Below, piece by piece: positions 49,432 to 61,738 of a stretch of 64,000 bases of DNA. The position numbers and the translations under genes were made by a program. Location of the stretch: assembly GCF_022539665.2 (NCBI RefSeq), contig NC_081338.1, positions 6,870,446 to 6,934,445 of the forward strand, read 5' to 3'. The first letter of the stretch is position 1, and the number at the start of each line of letters is the position of its first letter. This stretch comes from Daphnia carinata. Taxonomy: Eukaryota; Arthropoda; Branchiopoda; Diplostraca; Daphniidae. The notes under the pieces are model-generated. The model saw only the letters and a list, made by a program, of their open reading frames with translations. It was not told the origin of the DNA and ran no database searches.

Positions 49432-50366
49432 ATGGTACGACGAAATATCAAACATTTTCCTATTGAAACAAAAACAAAAAACAATCTTTTAACCAAACGT
49501 TTCCTAATTTTTATAACCGGAACACAGTTGTACACTTCCTTTGCAATTATTTTGGTCTTAACGACATTGGCCAACGGACAAGGGTTCTTACCCCTTGGGA
49601 AAATCAGGTGAGTCACGGTCCAATTGCGGTCACGTTGGAGTTAAATAGGAATCATCTATGATTCTCTTTTTCCTTTTTCCTTCTTTTAAATATAGGAAGG
49701 GTACACCTGAGGCAATGGACGGGCAGAGTAACGACGTTTACGAACAGATGGAAAGATCGAAACAAGTTTCAGCCCTTCCGGGCGGAATGGCAGTGCTCTA
49801 CGCCTCGGCTCCCATTTTTTCACCGACGAGCAAAGATCCCGAAGGCGCTGCGGAAGTTTATCAAATCCTTCCAGAAGAAGAGGCCGTCCAGCAGGGCGTC
49901 AATAGCCGTCGGTAAAAAAAATTTTCTACGTTTTGTGATGAATTGGCTGAACAGTTTTCAGAACACACCGAGAAATGTGGGCTGAAAAATCCATAATTTT
50001 GCATAAACTGTTTACTTTTTCTATTTCCTGCCATTTGAAATTCAAACAAGTTGGAAGTAAGCATTTCTCACTATTTGAATTTCAAATATTGAGAGAGGGG
50101 CTTTCACCTATGCATCAGCTTAATCGAAAATATATTTTTGATGCCATAGCTTACTAGAAGATGCCCTGATTGAAATGGGATTTCCGCTGGAGGAAATCAC
50201 CGAATACCGGAACGGCCGTGTAAGAAAAATCCATTCCAAACCTACCGATGGGCAGACGGAGGATGAAAGTTCAGTTGGAGAACCTACTGATAATGCTGAA
50301 GCTATCTTGGCCGCTTTGGCCGGGCCACTACCTTACATCCGTCGCGGCGCTTGGGGTAGGAAATAA
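49432..50366 (+). CDS. Candidate secreted, C-terminally amidated peptide precursor
   Basis: Exons 49,432-49,607, 49,696-49,911 and 50,150-50,366 join in phase to 202 residues. A hydrophobic stretch near residues 24-49 (FLIFITG to LTTLANGQG) looks like a signal peptide, although about 23 basic residues precede it. The rest is hydrophilic and acidic, with basic pairs (RR near 130, RK near 155, RR near 196). The protein ends in GPLPYIRRGAWGRK. A terminal Gly-Arg-Lys is the classic signal for trimming and amidation, which would leave a peptide ending in Trp-amide. Acceptor choice for exon 3 at 50,150 is forced by phase. No known arthropod neuropeptide family is recognised; the spacing N-x-E-x-I-x-x-x-L-x-x-P in the last segment only loosely recalls pigment-dispersing hormone. 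The function is therefore inferred, not shown. Confidence 0.5.
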
Positions 50367-53300
50367 TTCAGTTTGTATGTTTTTCTTTTAAATTGCCATA
50401 CCTGTACATTTTTTGCCATATGCTAAAACGGACAAATGCAGACTGTATTTCAAAAATAGCTCAAAATAAACGCATCATAATTTATATGAAAAAAAAAGAA
50501 TTGCTTTGGAAATGTTGTTCACTCATTTTCTTATGTGTTGAAACATGCGAGATGATTCCTGTTGATTGGGATGGCGTGCTGAGGGCGTTATATAAATTGT
50601 CCAGTCTCAACGAAAAAAAATGGATGATGACAATCTTTTTCAAAACTGGCAATAATCTGGTCCCACGTATCTGTAAGGAAAAAGAGATTTGAAGGATGAC
50701 CGGTCCACGTGAAACTCGTTGAATAGAGTACCCACCCGCACCTTTCACTCTCGATGGTTGATTTCAATCGTGACACACACTCGTATTTCTTTTAAAAAAT
50801 TTTTTTTTTCACACCCTCAAGGTTGCAAGGCCGGTGTAGGTAATCCGAGATGAGCCGAGTCGAAAGTTTTTAACGGTCGGATTATATCCAGGGCCGTGAG
50901 GGGTGTTTTTCTTCTATTCTGTTAGCACATACATATACGAGAGAGTAAATAACAAGGAAAAGTTATTTCGATTTCAAGAACGCTTGGATGGAGCGGAATA
51001 AAACCATCAAGGCGAATTAATGACCGTTGCTTCACACTTATATCCATTTGTTGTGTAATTTATCTCCTGCGAAATAATGGCCGATCGAATTTCAAAGCAC
51101 ATCATCCGTTACTTTGATTTCTAATCAATTTGATTACACGCAATGATCTAATGTCATAGATGGAAATTGACTTTCGTGTATTATGAAATTACCTGTTACA
51201 ATGTTCAAGTTAAAAAAAAAGATTGACTCCATGTTTATTTGACGACTATGTCTTTTTATTTTCCAACTTGTTTTTCCATGAAAATTCTTTAGCCATAGAA
51301 CATTGATTTCCATGACTTTTTTATGGCTCGTTAATGCAAAGCGATGCTCGTCTATATGCCCTGTTGGTCGAAGGCCTTTTTAATTAATATTCATCAGAGG
51401 CGTAGGATGTGCGTTGAATGAGGCTCGTCAAATATTTCCAAACGTCATGTTAAACCACATTTCATTTTGTACACAAAGAAACATGTTTTAAATATCATCG
51501 AATGATTTCATTTTAAATGGCGTCTCGTGACTGGAGGAAAAGCTCGTAAAAGAAATCTAAAAAAAACCCCAAAGAATTGCTTTCGTAAATCACTCAATTA
51601 AGATAAGTTGAATGATGACGAAAAATACTTATTTTGACAAACGATTCGCCTCCAATTAAAAAAAAGAAAAGACCGTTAACGGCGTATTAATTTTTGTTGC
51701 ATGTTGAACTCGGCAACCGTACGCCCCAAAACACATATGGCGTGGCCCCTTCTTTCCTGCAAACGTCTGCCAAATTGGTTTTTTTTGGAATTATTTTGTT
51801 ATAGTTCTCTACAGTATGGCCGTTAGTTGTCAAGAGAGGCAGGTGTGACATGACAGGCACTCGTCGTTCTTCAAAACGAGCCCAGTGAAACTCAAAACCT
51901 TCGACCGTTACGGTCAGTAAAAAAGAACTCTCACGCTGACATTTTCCACTACATCGTACGAGTTCATTACTTGACATTTTGATTCACTTTATTACGTAAA
52001 CGTTTTGTTGAATCATCTCATCAAAAATGATTGCAAAATAATAGTTTTGGTCGAATTTTGGCGCGTAGTGTCGTGATCAAGCCGAACCTAGTGCGGCGTC
52101 AAAATGGCCGTCCATGCCTAAGGGGTAGAAGCCAAACAGTAACACGCATGCTGGTTATCTCCCATTCTCATTGTATTCATCGTTTCCTTTTTCACTTCCA
52201 TTCGCCCCCTCCCACCGTCTTCTCCATGTTCGACCGTTGAGATCGCCCCCCCCCTCCCCAGAGTCGTCTAGAACGCGCCACCTGGTGGAAGGTTTTCTTT
52301 CTCGTTCTTGTTCTACACAACACACAGTCGCATCGTACAAACCGAGTGAAAAGTTTTTACATCAAAAGTTGTTGGGATTTCTCTCTCTAAACACACAGTG
52401 AAAAAAAGTGGTTTTTTGGTGTTAAATATATAAAGTGACGCCATCACAAAAACTCTGGATATGAACGGCAGACAAAGGTATGGTTGAAACGTCCACGCTA
52501 TTGACTATGAGGAACTCATTACAAAATCAATTTGCTTTCGGGCACGGCCTCGAGATATTTTCGTTTTGATTGCATACACACACACATGTCGTAACATTAA
52601 TTTATGCACTTTACCTTGATAGCATTTGATTCGTCAACCACTTTGTCAGCTCAAGTTCAACTGATTTCATCTATCAATTTTAGAAATAGTCACCATCTCG
52701 AGATCAACGTTTATCATTTTCCTGATACTCAAGTGGGGAAAAACCGTACAAGACAGTGTCACTCTAGAAAACGAAATCTTTTTTAAATGATCCTTTTCTT
52801 AGAAATTCAATCAAATCATCACGATTCCCACGGTGTAACCTTGGCAGACCCCTCTTGCGTTCGTTAAACTTATCGAAAAAATTCTCACACAATGTTCCGT
52901 CAGACTTATTTCGATTTTTCACATCAACACCTTTGTGCCGATTGTTGGAAAAAAACAATGAACTTTCATCCACTTTAAGAACATCTCGTGATTGTGCTGC
53001 TACTCTCTCTTTATCCATATAGAAAGGTGTTTCGAACGCAATCGGTAGTCGCAGAAGAGAAAAGCATGTAATTTTTTTTTATGTCCGATTCGTGCACACG
53101 ATCATTGTCATTAAAGGAAACATAGAATTTTTTTTTCATGTTCATGTGTTAGCTATTCCGGTTAGGTACATTCAATGTTTTCGATTCGATCGATGGAAGG
53201 AAACCTTTAGAACAAAAATCTCGTGGGATTGAAGCCCTTCGAACCGGTAAAACCTGCGCACGCAACGATACACTTTTGTTTTGAAGTTAGAAATGTTTGG

Positions 53301-54408
53301 GAATTGTCACGCTGTGACGAATTGCCCCCACAAGTTTAAGGTTCCGTCGAAACGGCAAAAAGGTCATGTGTATCTGTAGAAAAAAAAAAAGGTCGAACGA
53401 CCTACACCTTATGTACATTTCCGGCGGCGAAACACGTCAGTTGCTAGCCGACTATGAAAAAAAAAAACTTTCTCTCGTTTAATTATTAGCCATGAAATAT
53501 GACGAACGCGCGAAAGTGTGCTGGCCTTCTTGTGAAAGTCCGAGCTGGTTCTTTTAAGGTACACAAAATTCTGAGAATGATGGCCATCGTTGATTCTGTT
53601 TTGATTTTCGATTGATTTAACCCATCTGCGTGTGACACAGATTGTGGCGAGCTAGAAGTGTATTCTAGGTGACCTACTTTGACAGGTAACTCTTCCACCG
53701 CTAATACCAAATGTCAAAAGTTCAGTGGCTTTCTAGTGCCCTCTTATGAGTTGGCACGAAAAAAGAAAAAGAAAAAGGCTTATCGCAGCAGCGACGGGAG
53801 GGCGAACTAATCACGCGGACACATGCGGGATGAAATCACGGTCCTTTTATTCTTCACGCTTCCCTAGAAGAATGTCACGTTTTTTGACGGATCGAAACCG
53901 AATACGGGCATAACACGCTGGTCACTTTCCCGCTTATTTTCGTTTGTTTTATTACGTATTTTTGAGTGATCATTTCCAAATGTAGGCAAAGTAATCATTT
54001 TTCTTTTTCAACTGAAATAAAATGGGCAAGGAGGGTGTTGAAATGTTCGTCATTGGAAGACGATCAAATTTTCGGAATGTTTTTTAACCGGCCAACAGAC
54101 TTTTAGAGATAGGCATAGCACACGTAACAGTATATGGGTAGAGAGTATGTTTGAGGGTGGGGCCGATCCGTGACGGGAACGTGACGGAGCATTACTCCTC
54201 CCCGTTGAGCTCGTGTCGCGTGATGAACGAACGTTTTCGTGCGTCTCCGCATTGTTTGCTCTTTATGCGGTTTGAAAAAAAACCAAAAAGAAAAATTTAA
54301 AAGATAAAGCCTTTCTAAAATGTTTTCTCGTGATTGCCTCATGACAGATGACTCTCAATGGCGGATGGTAGTTCGTGAAAGCGGGATCCGTTTTCACGAC
54401 GAGACGCT
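50367..54408. other. Intergenic DNA upstream of the PDZ-GEF gene
   Basis: No complete gene is seen. The open frame at 50,393-50,692 directly follows the peptide gene and is probably its 3' UTR. The likely regulatory region or 5' exon of the downstream gene is described separately at 52,230-52,477. The rest is AT-rich DNA with runs of A and T. Confidence 0.4.
52230..52477 (+). promoter_or_regulatory. Possible 5' exon or promoter region of the PDZ-GEF gene
   Basis: A C-rich block is followed by leader-like sequence, then ATGAACGGCAGACAAAG directly before a GTATGG donor near 52,478. This would start a protein MNGRQ and leave in phase 2. It does not join the exon at 54,409 in phase, but phase-2 acceptors exist at 55,898 and 61,561 of the PDZ-GEF gene. 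A palindromic GCCACCTGGTGG lies at about 52,276. It may be an alternative promoter or unrelated. Confidence 0.25.
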
Positions 54409-57400
54409 ATGATGATGAAACGACGCTTCCAGGTGAAGATGGGCGCCCAGCAGTACCATCAAAACGGCGGCCATGCACGGGACATCCAGACACGATCCGA
54501 TCGCGAGCTCGTATTCCTCCTACAAAAGGATCCGACCCAGCGCACAGTACACGTGAGTCATTTGCAGTTTGGTCTGTCTGACTATTCACGGTCGCCGTGA
54601 TTCCGTGTCCCTGACGTGAAGTCTCGTCGTCTTTATTAGTAAAAAAATAATAATAATAACAAAGACAAAAAGAAAACCTAGACAATGGGTATAATGAAAC
54701 AAAAGAAGCCCATTGTTTTCTTTTTCGTTTTTGATACTGTAGAGATTTGGGTCGTATGACGCGATCATTTTGACGTGATTGGATGGATGGGAGTCACGAA
54801 CAAGCAGAACAATCGTGAAAATAAAAAAAAATCGATTTTAGCGACACCTAGCGGTTGGAAATACGACTAAATTAACGCCATCTATGAGCGAGCAACACTG
54901 CAAACCAAAACGCAAAATTTAAATTAAAACATTTATAATTTCGCCATTACAGGAAATCAACCGGATATGGATGGCATTACGTCCGATGGGCGCCTTTGGC
55001 TTGTTACGTGACTCTGCTCTGCGTTCGCTGTGCCGCGTCATCCGTTACGAGCGTCACGACGCCAACGACATCCTCTACTGGTGAGTTTTTGGCATCTCAT
55101 TCGCTTCATCTTCCGTTACAGACGCTCCCGCTGCCTATGACCCCTTTCTGCCCTCGCCGGAGGCAGTATTAAATTCAACTCCCGACCGTCAGATGGCCCC
55201 GATCGCTACATTTCGTTCGGGTCACGAAATCTGTGCACGGCCCACAACTTGGAAAGCCCACGGAACCCCTACTGTACTGTTAACCCTACCACCCATTGCG
55301 TTTTCGTAATTCAATGGAACAGGAAACCCCTCACAACCCTTACTCAAACGTCCCGTTTTCTTTTTTTTCTTTTCAAAGAGACCGTCATCCTTTTTCTTTT
55401 TAATGACTTCATCTAACCGGGACTTTGATACAAGACCTGCGATCTAATCAGATAAAAAAGGAAAAAGATACACAACAACAAGCATGAGAAATTAAGAGGA
55501 GAAAGGATGAGTTTGGATTATTTTCGGGATAGTAAAGCATTCTTGGGATGTCGTTGATGGAATTAAAAGTGGCATTCCACTTACGCTATGTTGCTCACGC
55601 TCAGGTCTATCCCCCCCTAAAAAGAAGATTTTAACGGCGTCTCTTAAAGGAACTAGGCCCGAGTTGCTTCCGCCTTCGTATAAAGCCCCGTCGATTTCCA
55701 TTAACATCGTCCGTGATTCATCTTTTTAATGAAACGACTTAACCATTTTAAGTTGGATGACGTTTACACGATTTGTTTTGTTGGCAGACGTACTCTAATC
55801 GCTCATGATTCTCTTTCTTGTTCGTCTGTTAACTTGGCCTGGATCCAAACGCATTCAAAGTTCATTGATCATCTTTCTTTTCTCCTTTCGTTTGCAGTCG
55901 CGGCGAATTGTGTTCGTGCTGGTACGTCCTGCTGTGCGGCTCGGTCTTCATCGACGGATCCATGTACTTGCCCGGAGCTAGGTAAGAAAAAATACTTTTT
56001 TCTCTGTCTTGAAACAATTCGATTCAATTTGTGCGGAATAACGTATGTATTAGAAGTAATGGGCGATTTATGGCGCCATTTGTCTTGTGTCAAGACAAAT
56101 ATCAGAAATTTCAGTCGAGATTGGAACGATGTTGATTCCATATCCTCCTTTTGAGGAAATGAAGAAAATTCTTTGGTTTCCCGTCCATCCAGGCCATCAA
56201 CATTCCCCAGCTGTTTTCTTTTTTCCTCGTACGTTATTTCTTAAACAAGACCAATTAACTCCCTCAATCGATCAAGTTTTTGTCGACTGTTTCCCCCCTC
56301 TACATACACGCTCGCTGTCGAGGGCGGTTTTGAAGTAGCCATCTAGCGGTGGAAATTATCACTGCGTCTGAGAAACAGTGAACGCCCCCTTGAAGAAACC
56401 CCTTTGGAACCTGCAAAAGTCAGTGGCGTTCGAGTCTCGGTCGACGTCGGTTATGTTCGTGTTTTTATCTGAAAGCTCGTTTGCAACATTACCACAACCA
56501 CGAGATAAGAAGAAAACAAAACAAAAAATAACGTTTGTTTTACTCTTTGTTTCAAGTGTTGTCTTTGAATTGCCGTAGTTTTATCTCGTTTTCGTTCGTC
56601 GTCTGCAAAGCGAGACAGAGAAGGGAGCATTTTCAATTGGAAGTCAGTGGCTTTGTGGACGACACAAATGTGTTCGTGAGTGTCGAATTCAGCCCCAAGC
56701 AAAAACGTGATTCTTGCACCCGTCAATCTCATCCAATTTCTCGGTGTGTTCTTTCTCGCCGGTGCGAATGACCCTCTGCTTAATTGACAAAGTTGCCATG
56801 GCGATCTGCACAGAAATGGACGATTGATATTCGCCTCGTGCAGGAAACGATAAGTGGATTATACATACATACATACATACACACCACCAACCGATCAAGC
56901 GCCATTGGGTAAGTCTTACTATTACTACGTCAATCTGGGCTCTTGTTTTGAATCAAAAGAAGCAAAAAGAAAAAGAGAAAGTCCTTGAGGAAACGGTCGT
57001 GTGTCCATATCCGTAGTTATACGAGCGACCAACATAAAAGCTTCAATGCTAATCAATGACCTCGGGACTTCTCCCGCCATCTTCCAGAGGAAAAAAAGAG
57101 ATTTCCCGTCTTTTTCTCCCTCTCATTTTTAAAGTCAGCAATCGATGGTTTCACAAACTTAGAAAAAAGTGAAGGGCGTGGTTCACAGAGGGGTGTAATT
57201 GGAGATGAGTTAACAGATGGAGGGAACCCTCCTCTCTTTTTTTTTCTGTTTTAAATGACTTTGCCATGCATAGCCCCCTACCCCGCGACAGTCCAAAAAA
57301 AATCCGTTTAAAAAAAAAAAGTGTAATTGTACGTATCCGGTCATTATGCTGTATGCGATACGGTTGAATCAAAGCCGGATACCTCGGTCAGGGTGTGTGT

Positions 57401-60400
57401 TATTTTTTTTTTTTTTTCTGAATCGCAGAAAGAGAACGGGGTGTGTACGTGTCGGTAAGAGAAGGGGGAGGGAGAATAGGAATGTTATTTCCGGCTGGAC
57501 TCTTTCCGGTCCCACTTGTTGTCCAAGTCCCATTGATGGACAACATTTTTTCTTGACCTAGTCTTCATCCAACAAAAACTAGACTCCCTGTCGTTATTAT
57601 TTAAGACTATGACATACTGTAAAAAAAAATATATGAGGAAAAGAAAAAAGGGGCATAAGAAGGTTGGAATGTTGTTTCTTGCGGAAACAAGTTGGGTTGG
57701 CCCACCTGGTCCCGAAAACCACAGTCGAGCCCGTTTCATTTCTTGTCAGCAATGCTAAATTGAAATTACGGGACTTGCCTGAAGCGACCGGCTTGAACCA
57801 GATGTCGAAAACAATCCATTTCCAGCGGGGAAACAAAAAGAAAGAAATCAAGAACCAAAAAACATCATTGATTCGGAAAGTTTTCTTTTTGTTTTCTGTT
57901 TCGTCTGGTTGTTGTTTTCCTCCGTCGATGCGAACGAAATTCCAGACTCCATAAACGGGGGGGGGGGGTTGTGTTCTTTTTTAATCTCCCAGTCTTTAAA
58001 TGGCAATTAGAATTTCTCCCGATTTGGAATTCTATTTGCCAAATTTTTCTTTTTCATTCCTTCCAGAATGCGTCTACTACACAAAAACAAAAATTACGAA
58101 TTCAGAATACCATTCCCCTTTTTTCATTTAAAAAAAAAAAATAAACCGTATTCACGCTGTTGAGCCAAGGTTATCCCGAATGGCTGGAAACAATGGAGCG
58201 TGATTCCTGTACAGCCATTTTTTACTTTGCTCTTTTTTTTTTTTTGCTATTCGAACAATAGCTCAGACAAAAGAGAGTTGATTGAACATCCTTACGGCGA
58301 TAATCCTTGCAACTTTCTTCTTTACTCGCAATCAATGAAATGGACGAAAAAGAGAGAGAGAGAGGGGGGCATTTAATAATTTCTCGCCTCTGTACTTAGT
58401 TCTCTATTGATTCCGTTTTCTCCTCTGTTGTTTCTCGCGACGACAAGTCGGTCGTTATTTGTTTTGCCGTTCTGCTTTTGGACTTTTGGCCCAGTTTCGT
58501 GTCAATCACACGCAGTCGTTCGTGTAAGTGCAGAAGCCGGACTCACGCAGGGCGAAAGTTGGCATCCCGGTAGCAACTATTTTTTCTGGGTGACCGATTT
58601 CATTTTCCATTTTAAATTGATTTTCCAATTTTCTCTGTCGACACTTTTTCCTGTCTGTCCCCTCCTTCCCCCCTTTTTCACATTATCCCTACAATAATCC
58701 CGAAGTGTTATGGAACGTGACCGCTAGATGGTGTGATGATTGCTAAATTGGAATGGCCCACCACTAATGCTTTTGCATCTAGTAAAGGGATGGAAGGGAA
58801 TGAGGAAAAAACACGCAGACGTACATAATACATGACAAACGCGATTACACACGAACGAGAGAGAAAATGAGAGAGTTAAAAAAAAAAAAGAGAGAGAGAG
58901 AGGGTTTTTTGGCTTCGGGACCGGAAGTGGTTAGTCTGGAAGCGGGGGCGGAATTGATGGAAAACACAAGCGCGCCCGCAGAGATAAAAAGACATGTTAG
59001 GGGTCCCAGTGTGGAAACCTCCCCACCCCTCAGGCCCATCAGCCGCGAAAAGATAATAACAATAACAAACAGGGAAAATTTTTTTTTTTTTTCATATGTG
59101 CCTAACTTTTTCTACTTCTCCTACTGTTTGGTTTCTAATTATATGAAACTCTATGGCGCGTGAACCTGTTATCTTATGGATGTGCGGTCGTGTTCATTTG
59201 TTTTTTTGTTGTTTTTTTTTTCCAAGCAATGCATATAGTTAGAAAACGCAAATAAAAGAGGAGGGAAGGGGGAAGGAGGTGGAAGGTCATCTGCATTTGA
59301 GATTTCGGAACTGGATTTTCTTTTTAATATGTACCGTTGGCTTGGCCTCATTATCGCCATCTTTTCGTGTCTTATTATTTGAGTGGATGTTTTTGTTTAC
59401 GTGGGTCGCGCGCCGGGCTCTTTCCATATAAATAAATAAAAAGAAAAAAAAAAAAGGTCGACATGTTTGATATGATCGTCCGCCCTCCCAAGTCGAAGTG
59501 AACATTTCCATCCGCCACGCTATCGGGAAAAAGGGCAAGGAAGGGGAGGGAATAAATAGAAATAAAAGGAAAGGTGAAAAAAACCCTGAATTTTTTGGAA
59601 TAAAAAAAATCAACTTTAATTGAGTTCTCGTTATCCCTTTCGAAGAAATGCTGACCGTGGGGCGTTTATACCGAAAATGACTGAGGGAAAAAATAGAAAA
59701 TCGCACACCTGTCGTTCTTCCTTTAACTAAACGAAATTAAATAGAAGAAAATATTTCTGGTTTTTGGCGCTGGAGTCTCAAATTCTATTCACCCTGAAGG
59801 CACATCGCTGAATAGGAAAGCTGTAGAGAGAAAAAAGAAAGAGAGAGAGAGAGGGAATGATAATAGAAGACAGGTATTCTGACGACCCTCAACACACAGG
59901 TATGCCCTTGGGGCCCTCGTTCTATGCCCTCCAGTTGCTTTTGCTGCTTCTTCCAACTCTCTTCAGTTGGTGTTCAGCGTTAGGGACTGGCAATAAGTTT
60001 GTTCGGCGTCACTGGTCCCCAAAATTTTTCATTTTTTAGTGTTGTTTTTGTTCTTGTGGATGACCCTCTTTGTTTTATGAAACTGGATTAAAATTTCTTC
60101 ATCTCTGGCCGGATCATGTCGTGACACGATGGATTGGTCCGATTTCAGGTACATCAATGTCTAGTGCGTGCTTGTGTTGTTCTTGTGTGTCTGTGTTTTT
60201 CCACAGAGATTTATCGGAATCGTAGTAAAACACTCGAAAGATGGGAAGCAAAAAAAAAAAAAAGAAAAGGCTAAAATAAGTTCAAGTGGTTCAATGTGAC
60301 GTCATGTTTCAAACATGGATCTTGAGTGGGGAGCGCAAAACCTCTTCAGTTTTTTTTTTTTATCTGTCGGGGGGTTCATCCATCAAAAAAGAGAGATAGG

Positions 60401-61693
60401 CTAGAACATACACACGTATCGCGTCTTGTGTAGAATGGCATAATGCGCCGCGTCTTCTTGTTCTTGTTCTTCTTCCTTGAAGAAGCGTCGCCATTTTTTC
60501 GGCCGTTAGATGGCACTGGCGTAGGCAAGGGGGTATTGATCCGCATCCCGTAAGACTAGAAGGTCTGTGACTTTGATGAAAAAAGATGAGAAAAACAAGA
60601 AAAAAAAAAATAGTTTTCCCCATTTTTTCGAGGGGAGGACAAAAGACTTGGAAGAAAAGGCAACCATTAAACAAGAGGGACATTGTGATTGCCCGCGCGC
60701 TAACGGAACTTGCATTCGTCGTAGTGAGGGCATTTGACCTTAGACCTTTATTCGCTACACTGAGCATTTGATACGGAAGAGAAATGTGTAAAATTTCGTC
60801 GTTGAAAGAAAGAAAGAAAAAAATGAGAAAAAATTGAGGGATGTTGTTTCTCCGGCGTCCGCGCTGGCGCGCAGGAAAGATCCGTTCAGTTGCGTGCGGT
60901 TCGGCGTCGGAGACGGAGCTTGTGCAAGTCGATGGGCGAGTTGAGAGAGTGATGCAAAAGTATACGCGATCCAGCCGGTCGACGACCAGGGGATCGTCCA
61001 TTGAGGCGACGGAAGAATCGGCCGCCGACCATCGTCTGTCTTCCATCGCTGGCCGTCAGGCAGTGGTAGCGATACCGGAGCCCATCCGACGATGGCATTC
61101 GTTCCATTCACGTCGCAGCTCATTTGGCCACTCGGCTGCTCCTCATCTTCCCGTTGTTGTCACAGGATCTGGTGGTGGTGCTGCTGCTGCTATTGTTGCG
61201 TCGACAGCAACAGCGCCACCTCCTGCAACCAAACCGGCCGCTCGATTTCTTTCACCGCCACCGTTGACTCCTCGTAGACGCTTTTCCGTCTGGTACACAC
61301 ACACAGCAAATCCCTCGTTTTTTCCTTTTTTTTCCATGTTTGACAGTCTTGATCAACCAAGTCCTTTCAATCAGCCGGATCGATATGCTTCTTTTCCCCA
61401 AGGCTTCCCGCTCCCGTTTTATTCTCTTCTTTAAAACGGAAAAAGAAGATGAAAAAAAAAAACGATTTATTTAGAAATTATTATTTAATTTTTTTTAAAC
61501 CCCCCAAAAAGAAAAATTTTAATCAATTTCTCTTTCTATTTTTGTTTGATGTATTTGCAGTTTTGGTAAGCGGAGTGGCGTCAGCATCCGCCGGCCCAAC
61601 GAATGCCTCATCCTGGAGCCGTCGGAAATGCTCGTCGTAAGTTCCGTTTCCTTCATTTCGAAATTGATTTTGGTTAGAAACAACAACAGCAAA

Positions 61694-61738
<45 letters not shown>

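Noticed and set aside
50100-50366. Pigment-dispersing hormone identity for the GRK-ending peptide
   Set aside because: Only five spaced residues agree, the length differs, and no basic cleavage site precedes the segment.
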